Shown piece by piece: positions 11,851-22,679 of a stretch of 64,000 nt of DNA. How positions within the stretch are numbered: the stretch's first letter is position 1; each line of letters begins with the position of its first letter. The position numbers and the translations under genes are program-made. Source of the DNA: Druceiella hillmani (lineage: Eukaryota > Arthropoda > Insecta > Lepidoptera > Hepialidae); NCBI GenBank assembly GCA_039881145.1, contig JAYKKI010000064.1:4149001-4213000 (forward strand), given 5' to 3'. Under the pieces are notes generated by a model. It did no database searches. It worked only from the letters and a program-made list of their open reading frames with translations, and was not told the DNA's origin.

Positions 11851-12039
11851 TGAACTGGTTTCTATTTTTTATTTTTGTTTGTTTCTCACGCGCGATTTTG
11901 GTTTGTTACACCATGTTTATTTCATGATATAACATCGAAAAGATGTTTATTTTTTAATAAAGTTGGCAATTTTTTATTTATTTAGGAATCAACTGAATTT
12001 TTAGATCAGAAAATCATCCTTGGTAAATGTTTTCATATT

Positions 12040-12099
12040 ATTTTGACATTGTTTCAAAATCATAATATTAATTTTGATATTTTGAGACAATGTCAGAAT
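12040..12099. repeat. Hairpin with 21-bp arms
   Basis: Arms 12040-12060 and 12079-12099 are reverse complements with two mismatches (TTTTGACATTGTTTCAAAA against TTTTGAGACAATGTCAGAA). The 18-base AT-rich loop is also near-symmetrical. It is a probable foldback remnant. Confidence 0.85.
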
Positions 12100-12879
12100 A
12101 ATTTATTAATACTATTCTTTCTCGGCTTTCTATTCTCACGTATCATATTTTTCTTAATCCCAAAATCGATTAAAATAATTAAATATTATATATTCTGTCT
12201 ATGTTTTTTTCTCATTATATTTAACTTGCGAATCTTTCTATGGACGTTTTTTAATTTAATATTTTCTATAGTCGTTTATTTATTTTTGTGAAGTTTTTTA
12301 TTTATTTACTGATCAGTGTGTTTCAGATATTTTAGAGTCTACCATAAAACTAATCATTTCCATCAAATTATCATGGTTTTGGGTAAAAATTATTTCTTTA
12401 GGAATAAGTCTACGTATTTTTTGCATATATTAAAACTGATAAAAAAATAATAAATCTTCAGATCACTTTTTAAACTCTAATTCAAATTAGTGTTTATTTC
12501 CCAGGGCTCTTCATAACTTGTAACCTAGTTTTTAGAGAATTAATCATCTTTAACTATAGATAGGGGTCAGCTTTAGATTATTGTTTATTTTTTATTATAA
12601 AACAATATAATATTTTAAGAAAAGTGCTTCAAAAGTTGTTTTTGTTTTTGAAGTAAAACTTCTTTGCGCACGCTTGACTTGGGTAGTAAGCTGGTGAATG
12701 CATGACGAGAGCGTTACGAAAAGTGTAATCGGGCGAGGCGAACGGAAGTTGAGAGGGAGATATAAGTTAGTGAAGACAGAAAGAGCGGTAGTTACGTTTC
12801 GTATATTACTGTAGGGACAAGTGAGAGAGGTGCGAGCACACATTTTCTTTCTCTCTTCCTCTCATAGCCAGTGCATGAA
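12100..12879. other. Unassigned; GC-richer from 12660
   Basis: The stretch 12100-12650 is AT-rich with nothing recognised. The stretch 12660-12870 is non-repetitive and more GC-rich ('GAGCGTTACGAAAAGTG', 'GGGCGAGGCGAACGG'). It ends at the TA run. No gene can be supported. Confidence 0.35.
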
Positions 12880-12932
12880 ATATATATATATATATATATG
12901 TATATGTATGTATGTATATATATATATGTATG

Positions 12933-12966
<34 letters not shown>
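12880..12966. repeat. (TA)n with TATG/GTAT interruptions
   Basis: This is a TA microsatellite with two GTATGTATGTA segments. Open frames reading YIYIYI cross it and are artefacts. Confidence 0.97.
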
Positions 12967-12968
<2 letters not shown>

Positions 12969-13203
12969 TTTGCTAGCGTTACGCGAACGGTGATTTTTTG
13001 TAATTTCATTTCGTTCTTGTACAATTTTATAAATTAGTATTTTGTTCAATATATTAAATATTCTACGTTTAAAGTGAATAAAATTGTAAATTCATTTTAA
13101 AGTTTATATTTTGTGAATTTGAAGTTTTACTTTAGTCGTGTGGTCTAAAGCACACTCGTTTTTTTTATTTAAAGACACATAATTTATAAACTAAAATTCT
13201 GTG

Positions 13204-13204
<1 letters not shown>

Positions 13205-13257
<53 letters not shown>
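13205..13257. repeat. (TA)n microsatellite
   Basis: This is a pure TA run of about 50 bases. Confidence 0.97.
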
Positions 13258-13259
<2 letters not shown>

Positions 13260-13703
13260 TTAGTACTATGGTGCAGTTAAATTAATTACTGATTTTTTAC
13301 ATTAAGTATAAGACATAAAGCCAGAGAAGATAAAAAAAGAAATCTTTAAGTATATACCTTACCATATATATACCCATATACATAATATATAACATTGTTT
13401 TATACAATACTTACGATTCATATACTTCTATTGGAATGAATTTTTAAAAATATATTAAAAATCTTTTTCCAACCCCTTGTCCTCTAAAGCAAGAGCAAAA
13501 AAAAATAAAAAAAATGGGGATGTATGACTGTTGCATATTAAATGAAAACTATGATTAGTAGCAGACACTTGTAGGTAATTAATTTTAATTATGGTTCAGA
13601 ACTTTTATAGTGCAAGTTTGACTCGCACTAGGGAGCTTTTTATTTATTTATATACACACATTTATCGGTACATTACAGGTAACCATAATATATCAATAAA
13701 TGT

Positions 13704-13776
13704 GTTTAATCATTAATATTTTATAGTTACGAATACATTACAGTTATTCGTAGCTATAATATATTAATGATTAAAC
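13704..13776. repeat. Hairpin with 32-bp arms
   Basis: Arms 13704-13735 and 13745-13776 are reverse complements with about two mismatches. The outer ends are GTTTAATCATTAATA and TATTAATGATTAAAC, with a 9-base loop. It is probably a foldback remnant. Confidence 0.9.
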
Positions 13777-13796
13777 AAAGTTGATATAAGTATGAA

Positions 13797-14559
13797 CACA
13801 AAAGCGCACAAGAACTGCAAAAGATATCGGCGACACATTTCGGCAAATTTACTTTCACTCATCACAAACAAATAACACTCTGGTGCGATCACAATGACGT
13901 GGTTGAGCAGCTGAATACCACGCGCAAACTAGAGAGTGCCGGTATAATTCGGTTCTAGAGGGTGGTGTAGCAAAAAGATGATGATTGTGAAAGCGCTGGA
14001 AATTGTCAGGTGCTGAGAATGAAAATTTACTCAATAATACATGGAACAGAATTTTTCTTTTTAATAACTGGAAGATAAATTTGATAAGCGCAACATCTCT
14101 TCTAAGTTGCAAGGAATATAAACTTAGCATACCCAAAAGGAAACCGGTAGGAAATAGAAAAAGGAAGTATACAGATAATGGGAGGAATGTCTTTTGCATA
14201 CGTACCATCATCGATTTACCCGAGAAGATGAAAGTCTTCATCTGCCATCATATAGGGAGATCATGGAAACTGGGAAAGAAATCATTTTAGGGAAAACATT
14301 ATAGAAGATACTATAACATGAACTACATTGGAGTCTTGTCAAAATTAAAAGGAAAGTCCGATTTCCTTTTGAATTATTTTGTATCATAATTTGGCTTACT
14401 AAATTACGTATTCTCGAAACTTAAGTTCTTTCACTCCTTGACCGGACGGCTTACCGCAAAATACGGCTGGTTCATTTGAAACTGTTTTTAAATATATACC
14501 CTTAAAACCACAGATCAAAACGCACATGATACCGACTTTCTACAGAACGCCATGTGGGT
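13797..14559. other. Unassigned, with overlapping open frames (13855-14290)
   Basis: A plus frame of 95 codons (14003-14290) and a minus frame of 128 codons (14241-13855) overlap almost completely. At most one can be real. The plus frame has basic stretches (KRKPVGNRKRKY) and the minus frame is leucine/phenylalanine-rich. Neither resembles a family I know, and no splice sites frame them. They could be the remains of a transposon gene. I leave the region unassigned. Confidence 0.25.
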
Positions 14560-15010
14560 AATGGCCACGGTCAGTCGTACAAACAAAAAATTGGTCAAAA
14601 TATATTTGTATTGTTGAGCCCATCATTATTTATGTAGCGACACAAAACATTAATTTTAACTACGACCATCTTTACTGGCTACTTAACTGGAGCTCTGTGG
14701 TTAAGTTAAATTTTGCGGTTAAAATTAACTCGTGACCGGTATTTATTGTATTTGTCTTTGTAAACTTTTGTTTTTGCGGTCGACCGAGCGACTGGATGAC
14801 AGCAGCGTCTTCCTTATTTATAGCATAGCGCCGTCTAAAGTTAACTGGGACAAGCTATGTACAGTGGAATTCCAAGTGGAATTAACCAGACGTATGGACG
14901 TTTATTGAACTATTCATACATCACTGGCATTCGGCCGCAACTTCATTCGCGTCGGTAGCTGAACGGCTAGTCTGTAGCTATCGGTGCCCAGTATCCATGT
15001 ATTGGATTAG
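14560..15010. promoter_or_regulatory. Candidate regulatory island (complex unique sequence)
   Basis: This is a long stretch of high-complexity sequence without homology to the repeats of the window. It has blocks such as 'CGGTCGACCGAGCGACTGG', 'CATTCGGCCGCAACTTC' and 'GCGTCGGTAGCTGAACGG'. Such islands inside repeat-rich deserts are often conserved regulatory DNA. Here this is inference from composition only. Confidence 0.3.
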
Positions 15011-15044
15011 TTTTCCGTATTTTTTTTTATTTCCAAAAAAAAAA

Positions 15045-16105
15045 AATATCTGATAAGCACGAGTAGAACTCGGACTACGAGGGTGCAGCCCACATTAGGT
15101 ATTCATGAACATTTATTGGTACACAATATTTCTATTAAAAGGTTTACAATTTTTTATTTTTAAGAATATAAATATACTAGCTGACTCGTGCGAAGTCTTC
15201 GCACTATATCGCCATCTAGCGTGTTCCAAGTATACAATTTGGCTAAGATATTTGATGTGTCGCCCACAGATGGCGCTCATGCCAATTGTTATAAAAATTA
15301 ATTTTTTTATTAACAAAAAGATTTTTTTCGAATTTTTTTATATTTTTCGCCCAAAGTAGAAAACATAAGCTTTAAGTGGGTATTTTTTTTATTTTTTTTG
15401 GTGCAGTAGTTAAAGAGATCGAACCGCTCGACCAAAAAACACCTTTTAGAAATAATATATTTAGATTGTCTGCGATGTCTGTCACAGGGGCAGATTTAAA
15501 AAAAAATTACGTCTCCACATAGTTAGTCAGAAATCATTGATTTTTTTAAAACTCTTTTCCTTTACTTTTGCTTCAAGGTTTTTCATTACGACAACTTTTA
15601 AGATTGTGGGTCTCCCGGCATTACCCTAATGGTTTTGGCGATCAGTGGGTAAGACTATATACTGTAAATAAAGAAATGTTGCCTGCAATACCTTTCAGAG
15701 ACGCAAATTTAAAAAAAAATGTTCATCTCCATATAGAACAAGAAATACTTGATTTTAGGATTTTTCAATTTAATTGTGTGGGAGGTCTCTCATTATAGCG
15801 ACTTTCAAGATTGTAGGTCAATCGGGAGTACCCTATAGGTTTTGATAATCAGTGAGTGAGGTGATAATCAGTAAGGAACTAAAAAATATGATTTAAAGGG
15901 CCATGTATTTTTGTGGCGTGAACGAAAAAGCTTGAGATGTTTACAGCAATGTAAGGCTATAGACCTCAGTATATATTAATTTCGATTTGATATATCGTTT
16001 CTGAGGAAAAGGGTTTCGACACACAGATGGACGGATGGACGAACAATCAAGTAATCCTGTAAAGGATTTTTATTTATTTCTTTTATTTTGAAGAACGGAA
16101 CCCTA
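15045..16105 (+). repeat. Lepidopteran-type dispersed element, with nested R2 insertion
   Basis: It begins with 'CTGATAAGCACGAGTAGAAC' followed by 'TCGGACTACGAGGG'. It ends at about 16060-16105 with 'GACGGATGGACGAACAA' and then 'GAACGGAACCCTAAAAAGGG'. The same head and tail bracket 55042-55765. Inside, a copy of the R2 head ('CTAGCTGACTCGTGCGAAGT', 15176) with 'CACAGATGGCGCTCATGCC' sits in the middle, apparently nested. The segments 'TTGTGGGTCTCCCGGCATTA' (15604) and 'TTGTAGGTCAATCGGGAGTA' (15810) show an internal duplication. It is probably the 3' part of a non-autonomous LINE-type repeat. Confidence 0.65.
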
Positions 16106-16126
16106 AAAAGGGAAAAAATTCTTTTC

Positions 16127-16300
16127 TCACTTTTTTACATTCTTTTCATTCCCACATATTTTTCTTTCATTTTCGAACTTATATTTCATTACGCGCGTTA
16201 TGAAAAAAATTGAGAGTAAAATTTTATGACGCCCGTATGCGCACGTACGATGCAACATAAATCGACAGGACGATGCAACAAAAATTGACAGGCGACAAAT
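16127..16300 (-). repeat. Dispersed repeat family R3, copy in reverse orientation
   Basis: Reverse-complement matches to 18485-18620 and 57755-57895 include 'GAGAGTAAAATTTTATGACG' and 'GCGCACGTACGATGCAACATAAATCGAC'-like order (read in pieces). 'CGATGCAACAAAAATTGAC' follows as a second partial copy. It is a SINE-like or LINE 3' family of unknown name. Confidence 0.6.
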
Positions 16301-16435
16301 AATATGTTTTTCAAAAATATCGTTGAGCGACAATAAAAATATAGAAATCAAGATAAAAAAACATATTTTAAATCATGAACACGAAATGATCTTGTTGTGT
16401 ATGGCATAAAAACAATATTTAACAATTTTGAGGTC

Positions 16436-16640
16436 AGGTATGTATTTTCATAGGGTTCTTTGTATTCTCATAATTACGCCATATCCTTCTGTCATTCTGT
16501 TTGTCCATCTGTAGGTCACAGCCATTTTACTCGAAAACTATTAGTGTAAAAGAACTAGAAATTGGTATGATTATACATATTTATATTACCAACAAAATTA
16601 TGGAATAAAATGTTTTAAAAAAGTTTTTTTGGGGTATCCT
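16436..16640. repeat. Dispersed fragment with 'TCTGT..GTCCATCTGTAGGTCACAGCC'
   Basis: It contains 'ATAGGGTTCTTTG', 'CTGTTTGTCCATCTGTAGGT', 'CACAGCCATTTTACTCGAAA' and 'ACTAGAAATTGGTATGATTA'. It has the same layout as pieces at 19200-19340, 23300-23430 and 41530-41720. This phrase order is common in lepidopteran LINE-derived repeats. Confidence 0.65.
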
Positions 16641-16879
16641 ATATGTGAGTTGAGGGTTATATTTATTTTCACGAACCCCATTGTCCAGGACATCGTTGAA
16701 TAGGTTTTATAGAATTAGGTCAAAAATGTTGAGCGTATGTCATGATATAATTTTTGGATACAGGGATCCGAACGAAATATTAAGCTTTCAAATGGTCATT
16801 TTTGTTAGAGTTATATGTCCCCATCTCCTACCAGCTAACCTGATATTTTTAAATACCTGAATGGTATTCAAAATAGCAA

Positions 16880-16890
16880 TATATATATAC

Positions 16891-16978
<88 letters not shown>
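16880..16978. repeat. (TA)n with TACA interruptions
   Basis: This is a TA microsatellite of about 100 bases with three 'TATACATATA' breaks, just upstream of the 44-bp array. Confidence 0.97.
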
Positions 16979-16979
<1 letters not shown>

Positions 16980-16984
16980 GAACT

Positions 16985-17049
16985 TACCGAGTAATAACTA
17001 TACTAGTTTTTGAATAATTACCGATCAACATTATGACAGACATGTAGTA
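16985..17049. repeat. Partial unit related to the 97-bp satellite at 41938
   Basis: The series 'TAACTAT', 'ACTAGTTTTTGAATAATTAC', 'CGATCAACATTATGACAGAC', 'ATGTAGTA' parallels the 97-bp unit: 'TAACTAGTTTACGAGTAATT', 'ACCGACTAACTTATGACATG', 'TAGT'. One diverged unit of that satellite therefore sits at the left edge of a different array. Confidence 0.65.
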
Positions 17050-17968
17050 CCTATAAGTCGATCGGTTATTAAATAGACTCATACAAGTGATTCAGTATAA
17101 TTTGACCTATTATTATATAGACTTATATAAGTGATTTAGTATAAGTTGATCAGTTATTATATAAACTCATACAAGTGATTTAGTATAAGTTGATCAGTTA
17201 TTATACAGACTCATACAAGTGATTTAGTATAAGTTGATCAGTTATTCTATAGATTCATACAAGTGATTTAGTATAAGTCGATCGGTTATTATATAGACTT
17301 ATATAAGTGATTTAGTATAAGTTGATCAGTTATTATATAAACTCATACAAGTGATTTAGTATAAGTTGATCAGTTATTATACAGACTCATACAAGTGATT
17401 TAGTATAAGTTGATCAGTTATTCTATAGATTCATACAAGTGATTTAGTATAAGTCGATCGGTTATTATATAGACTCATACAAGTGATTTAGTATAAGTTG
17501 ATCAGTTATTATATAGACTCATACAAGTGATTTAGCATAATTTGATAGGTTATAATATAGATTCATACAAGTGATTTAGTATAAGTTGATCGGTTATTAT
17601 ATAGACTCATATAAGTGATTTAGTATAAGTTGATTGGTTATTATATAGACTCATACAAGTGATTTAGTATAAGTTGATCAGTTATTATATAGACTCATAC
17701 AAGTGATTTAGTATAAGTTGATCAGTTATTATATAGACTCATACAAGTGATTTAGTATAAGTCGATCGGTTACTATATAGACTCATACAAGTGATTCAGT
17801 ATACGTTGATCGGTTATTATATAGACTCATACAAGTGATTTAGTATAAGTTGATCAGTTATTTTAAAGACTCATACAAGTGATTTAGTATAAGTTGATCG
17901 GTTATTATATAGATTCATACAAGTGATTTAGTATAAGTTGATTGGTTATTATATAAACTCATACAAGT
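17050..17968. repeat. 44-bp satellite array, about 21 copies, with 176-bp higher-order block
   Basis: The unit reads 'GATTTAGTATAAGTTGATCA' then 'GTTATTATATAGACTCATAC' then 'AAGT'. Variant markers (TAAACTC, ACAGACTC, CTATAGATTC, GTCGATCGG) recur in the same order 176 bp apart: ACTCAT after 'ATATAA' at 17165 and at 17341. So four-unit blocks were duplicated. Units to the right are shuffled and do not keep the block order. Confidence 0.95.
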
Positions 17969-18484
17969 AAATATTGTAAACCTTTTAATAGATTTAACTG
18001 CAAAATTATGCTAGTGTTTTAAAATGTATATTATTAGGTCTATGGAAGACATTCAAGGTAACATATATATGATATTAAAAATTAATTATGTGCGTATATT
18101 TATATATTGTACGTATACTTATGTGAGCGTGTTAGAAGTTATACTTCTTTGGTATAATACAAGAATAACTTTATTTAGCACACAAATAATTAAAGGAAAT
18201 AAAAGTACTGGAGCGTGATTATGAATTTGTTTGGTAAAATCTAAATTAAATAAAATAATTGAATTTTAAATATTAAAATTTATTTTCTCAGAATAGTAAA
18301 AAACATTATTTATATTACGACTATTTACAATAAATATATTTTTTCAATGTATGGGCCATTTTAAAATTTTAATTAATAAAAAATATTATTTAAAAAAACA
18401 GATATAACTTATATTTGTATGAATATAAAACATGTGTTGCGTATTTACAAATACCTCAATAACTATCATTAAAATAGTTCCAGT
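17969..18484. other. Unassigned AT-rich DNA
   Basis: No gene or recognised repeat was found. A 64-codon open frame at 18024-18218 has no distinguishing feature. Confidence 0.4.
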
Positions 18485-18625
18485 AACTACACGCATGTAA
18501 ATAAATGTTTAGTGAGCAACTTCATCATGTCGATTTTGTTGCATCATGCGCGCGCATCGTAAACTTTCACTCTCGTCATTTTTTAATAATGCGTCTGAAG
18601 TATAACTTCAAAAATTTTAAATAAT
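18485..18625 (+). repeat. Dispersed repeat family R3, copy 2
   Basis: It matches 57755-57895 closely: 'CACTACACGCATGTAAA', 'GTGAGCAACTTCAT', 'GTCGATTTTGTTGCATC', 'TGCGCGCGCATCGTAAA', 'TTTCACTCT', then 'AAGTATAACTT'. The element carries a CG-rich palindromic TGCGCGCGCA centre. Confidence 0.85.
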
Positions 18626-19040
18626 TTAATGGAAATATTATGTACTCTTAAATATGTATGAGTAAAAAGTTGTTCCGAACCCTCGTAGTACGAAACCTAC
18701 TCATAGTAAAACTGCGGTATAGAATGGTGAAATGCTAAAAAGGTTTGCAGACACACTAAAAGTTTTGTGAATCAACATGTTTGGTGCTTCTTTGTTATTT
18801 TAAACACATTATAATTTGTTAGAAACATTACATTAGAATTTTTTAGACTTGTATTTGTCTAAAAAATCATAACACATAGTACTAACGAAGTGAAAAATTA
18901 TTTTGACCTAACTGTCTAAACTGTCTAACCGCGTGTCGGTGGGGTTGCCAGATATTTTTATAGGCTCCAAGAGACGCAGGTGATGAAGTGAAATAAATAT
19001 GTCCTATATTTATTTCAAGATCGAATACAGGATAAAAAGG
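18626..19040. other. Unassigned AT-rich DNA
   Basis: A GC-rich line at 18930-18990 ('CGCGTGTCGGTGGGG') stands out, but nothing could be assigned. A near-palindrome 'TTTTTTAGACTTGTATTTGT' / 'CTAAAAAA' lies at 18840-18868. Confidence 0.35.
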
Positions 19041-19044
19041 GAAA

Positions 19045-19345
19045 AAAACCTGTCAAGCACGAGTGGAACTGGTACTACGGTGGTATATAATATTCCTACT
19101 AAACTATTTACAAAATTTTAATTTTAGAACAAACATATATTTGCCTAATAACGACTAAATACAAATTTTCAATATTTCCTAGCCTACGTGAATTAATTTT
19201 CCTTTCAGGATTTCGTAGCCAGATGGCAAAAAATTGAACCCATATAACTTTGTCCTGTCCATCTGATTGTCCCTATGTCTCAGCCATTTTATGTACAAAT
19301 TAAATTTGTATGGTGTCTTTTATGAACCACTATACAATGAAATAG
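19045..19345 (+). repeat. Lepidopteran-type dispersed element, fragment
   Basis: It starts 'CCTGTCAAGCACGAGTGGAA' then 'CTGGTACTACGG', as in 15045 and 55042. It continues with 'CTAAACTATTTACAAAATTT' and 'TTGCCTAATA'. It then joins 'TTTGTCCTGTCCATCTGATT', 'GTCCCTATGTCTCAGCCATT', the motif seen at 16436 and 41530. It is a truncated copy. Confidence 0.7.
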
Positions 19346-20019
19346 TGAAGAAAAAGTAATACTAGGGGTAGTCCTCCATACATATAACTAAGGGATGAAA
19401 TTTTTTTAGTGTGAATAGGCGTGTGGGGTATCGTTAGATAGCAGGAAGCGTGTGCCGACTATATTTGATGACGGCGACGTCCGGGGCCCAAACCCTCAGC
19501 GACGGCAGCATGCACTTTCGTGTCACGTCGTCATCTTTATGAAACCTTCATTCCTTTATTGCACACCTCGAATGGAATCAAGTCTCGACAAAACCATGGA
19601 GCGACATCCCAGACTAAAAACCACTTTTTCAGCACTGGTATCTTTTGTTACTGCTGTTTCATTTCGACCTCGCTGAAATCTGGGTTACAAGAACCAGGTT
19701 TTTATTCGTGTGTAGAATCAATTGCGGTTTCAATACATAAGAGTAAATTAGGTATTAGATAAATTATATTAGTATTTCAAAGAAAAGTGGTCGTATTTTA
19801 TATAAGGAGTATTATATAGAACCAAATATTGTTTTAGATCATTTATCAAATATCAATCTAGAAGTTTAAAAGAATTTTTTTTTAGAGTAACTACTTTATA
19901 AAACGTCAGTTCTTTAAGTAATTATACTTGTTAATATTTTCATTATCCCGTGGATTTCAAACATGCCACAAGTTTTATTGATATGATTATGAAAAAAATT
20001 GGCGTTTTTTCTCATCACC
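19346..20019. other. Unassigned; GC-richer block 19430-19720
   Basis: The block 19430-19720 is non-repetitive and open in two plus frames (74 codons from 19452; 80 codons from 19520). The longer peptide has HTSNGIKSRQNHGATSQT and no family I recognise. It may be a retroposed gene or transposon fragment. No splice sites or initiation context argue for a gene. The rest is AT-rich. Confidence 0.25.
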
Positions 20020-20530
20020 TGCAAAAAATAGGAATTTTTTCTCTCCCGCTGGAAAAAATGGGAATTTTTTCTCTTCCGCAGTAAAAATGAGGATTTTTTC
20101 TCTTCCGCTGGAAAAAATGAGAATTTTTTATCTCCCGCTGCAAAAAATGGGAATTTTTTTTTCTTCCGCTGTAAAAATGAGAATTGTTTCTCTTCCGCTG
20201 GAAAAAATGAGAATTTTTTCTCTTCCGCTGCAAAAAATGGGAATTTTTTCTCTTCCGCTGTAAAAATAAGAATATTTTCTCTTCCGCTGGAAAAAATGAG
20301 AATTTTTTCTCTTTCGCTGCAAAAAATGGGAATTTTTTCTCTTCCGCTGTAAAAATGAGAATTTTTTCTCTTCCGCTGCAAAAAATGGGAATTTTTTCTC
20401 TTCCGCTGTAAAAATGAGAATTGTTTTCTCTTCCGCTGGAAAAAATGGGAATTTTTTTCTCTTCCGCTGTAAAAATGTGAATTTTTTTTCTTCCGCTGCA
20501 AAAAACGGGAATTTTTTTCTCTTCCGCTTT
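20020..20530. repeat. 30-bp minisatellite, about 17 copies, three rotating unit types
   Basis: Units read 'TCTTCCGCTGxAAAAAATGx' then 'GAATTTTTTC', where x after CTG is G, C or T. From about 20100 the three types follow G, C, T in rotation for three rounds, then become irregular. Two minus-strand frames stay open across almost the whole array (195 and 186 codons, peptides like REKIPIFCSG), because most units are 30 bases or have compensating slips. There is no evidence of a gene. The array is a strong pyrimidine/purine strand-asymmetric tract. Confidence 0.95.
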
Positions 20531-20749
20531 TAACGGTTCAGCGGACATCAGTGATATTTTGCATATAATATACATTCTAGATTAAAAGATTGGGTAGCCA
20601 ATATAAATATGCCATCATTCACAAGAGCAGGGTGTATAAACGCTAAAAATATATGCTATATTATAAATACATGCTATATATATATAACTATAGCTACATT
20701 TAAGCTATAGATAGATAAAATTGTCGATGGTATTTACCTATCGTCAATA
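20531..20749. other. Flank of the 183-bp array
   Basis: This is AT-rich sequence containing the small palindrome ACCTAT-CGTCA-ATAGGT near 20737. A related phrase occurs at 2345-2362. Confidence 0.45.
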
Positions 20750-22080
20750 GGTAATAAACAATAACGTTTTGTTTAGTATTATTGCAGAAGGATGTTTGTT
20801 ACAAGAACTTATGCATCCTTATGTACATAAGTTTCACTGTTGGCAAAATATATAATTAATATATTGACACAAAAGTTTTTGAGACACTATATCTACATAT
20901 CAAAAATAGTTTAATAGATATAAAGATAATTATTCATCTCCACATATATTTACGTGACACATAAATAACATTTTGTTTAGTATTATTTGTTGTAAAACTT
21001 TATGTAATCTTTTGTAAATAAGTTTCGCTGTTAGCAAGTAAATATACTTTGCCACAAAAGGTCCTTTGACCCTATAAACATATCAATAATAGTTTCGTAG
21101 TTATAAAAATAATTATTCATCTCTGCATATACTTACGTGATACATAAATAACGTTTTGTTTAGTGTTATTTGTTGCATAAACTTATGTATCCTTATATAA
21201 ATAAGTTTCGCTGTTAGCAAGTAAATATATTTTGCTACAAAAGTTCCTTTGACCCTATAAACATATAAATAATAGTTTCGTAGTTATAAAAATAATTATT
21301 CATCTCTGCATATACTTACGTGATACATAAATAACGTTTTGTTTAGTGTTATTTGTTGCATAAACTTATGTATCCTTATATAAATAAGTTTTGCTTTTCA
21401 CAAGTAAATGTATTTTGCTACAAAAGTTCCTTTGACCCTATATACATATCAATAATAGTTTCGTAGTTATAAAAATAATTATTCATCTCTACATATACCT
21501 ACGTGATACATAAATAACGTTTTGTTTAGTGTTATTTGTTGCATAAACTTATGTATCCTTATATAAATAAGTTTCGCTGTTGGCAAGTAAATATATTTTG
21601 CAACAAAAGTTCTTTTGACCCTATATACATATCAATAATAGTTTCGTAGTTATAAAAATAATTATTCATCTCTACATATACATACGTAATACATAAATAA
21701 CGTTTTGTTTAGTGTTATTTGTTGCAGAAACTTATGTATCCTTATATAAATAAGTTTCGCTGTTGGCAAGTAAATATATTTTGCTACAAAAGTTCCTTTG
21801 ACCCTATATACATATCAATAATAGTTTCGTAGTTATAAAAGTAATTATTCATCTCTACATATACTTACGTGATACATAAATAACGTTTTGTTTAGTGTTA
21901 TTTGTTGCAAAAACTTATGTATCCTTATATAAATAAGTTTCGCTGTTGGCAAGTAAATATATTTTGCTACAAAAGTTCCTTTGACCCTAGATACATATCA
22001 ATAATAGTTTAGTAATTATAAAGATAATTATTCGTCTCTACGTATATTTATGTGATACATCAATTTAGATATAGTGATAA
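20750..22080. repeat. 183-bp satellite array, about 7 copies
   Basis: The marker 'ATTATTCATCTCTxCATATA' recurs at 20935, 21118, 21301, 21484, 21667, 21850 and 22033 (position of CAT/CGT). Every interval is exactly 183 bp. Each unit also carries 'ATAACGTTTTGTTTAGTGTT', 'CTTATGTATCCTTATATAAA', 'TAAGTTTCGCTGTT' and 'CAAAAGTTCCTTTGACCCTA'. The outer units (first and last) are more diverged. The absence of indels across seven units indicates recent homogenisation. Confidence 0.97.
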
Positions 22081-22450
22081 ATGTTCGAAAAAATCTCTAA
22101 GTTTGTCAGACAGAACGAAAAGAGGAAAAACCCGACAACAGCACGAAAAGAAGAAAAACGGGAAGAAAATAGCATACGAAAGAGCAATGGTATAATGAAC
22201 GAAGTATGGAGATATGTGGTTTTCAAAACAATTTTTGTAAGCAGAATATGTCTAATGCTGGTATCCAATGAATTCCATAACTTGACGGAGTAAATAAGAA
22301 GAACCTTTATGAAGGGACGCACAATGTTTAGGAATGACGATCGGTCGTAAGTTTTCTGAACATGCCCTGGGCCATCGAAGCCGTGGGCGGGTTAGTCTGT
22401 GAATCTGGCAGCGAATTAAGAAATCCTTTTGGATTGTTTCGAATATCACA
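22065..22450 (-). pseudogene. Decayed LINE ORF2 C-terminal fragment (CR1/Jockey-like)
   Basis: On the minus strand, one frame (22449-22252) reads RPRLRWPRACSENLRPIVIP then KHCASLHKGSS. The neighbouring frame continues with YSVKLWNSLDTSIRHI (22322 downward). Together they match the order of the conserved C-terminal tail of non-LTR retrotransposon polymerases: a basic/serine stretch with 'IP.H....KSF', then '(S/A)(V/A)(K/R)LWN.LP..IR'. The switch of frame shows a frameshift near 22290-22310. The remainder is AT-rich and stop-ridden. The upstream polymerase domain is absent. The identity rests on the LWNSL..IR motif and its spacing. Confidence 0.6.
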
Positions 22451-22679
22451 AACTAATCAGAGAATATGAAAATGGTACCGATTACGGGTCGCTATCTTTT
22501 GAACTGGAATAAAAGTATGGTCGTGTTTTTGAGACATGGATTCTGTGTAATAATCCCCTAAATTTTGAAGACTTTCTAATATGTTAAGAAGTTTTTCGAA
22601 GAGATTATGACAGTCTAAAATTCTGACGTTAATTCAAGTTAATTAAAGAATTGTACAGATATTAATTTTAGTTTTGATG
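22451..22679. other. Unassigned AT-rich DNA
   Basis: No recognised feature was found. Confidence 0.4.

Noticed and set aside
14003..14290. 95-codon plus frame / 128-codon minus frame
   Set aside because: They overlap in antisense, neither is recognisable, and there is no evidence to choose one.
19914..20575. Minus-strand frames of 195 and 186 codons
   Set aside because: They lie almost wholly in the 30-bp array. Retained only as a curiosity because the frames overlap each other.
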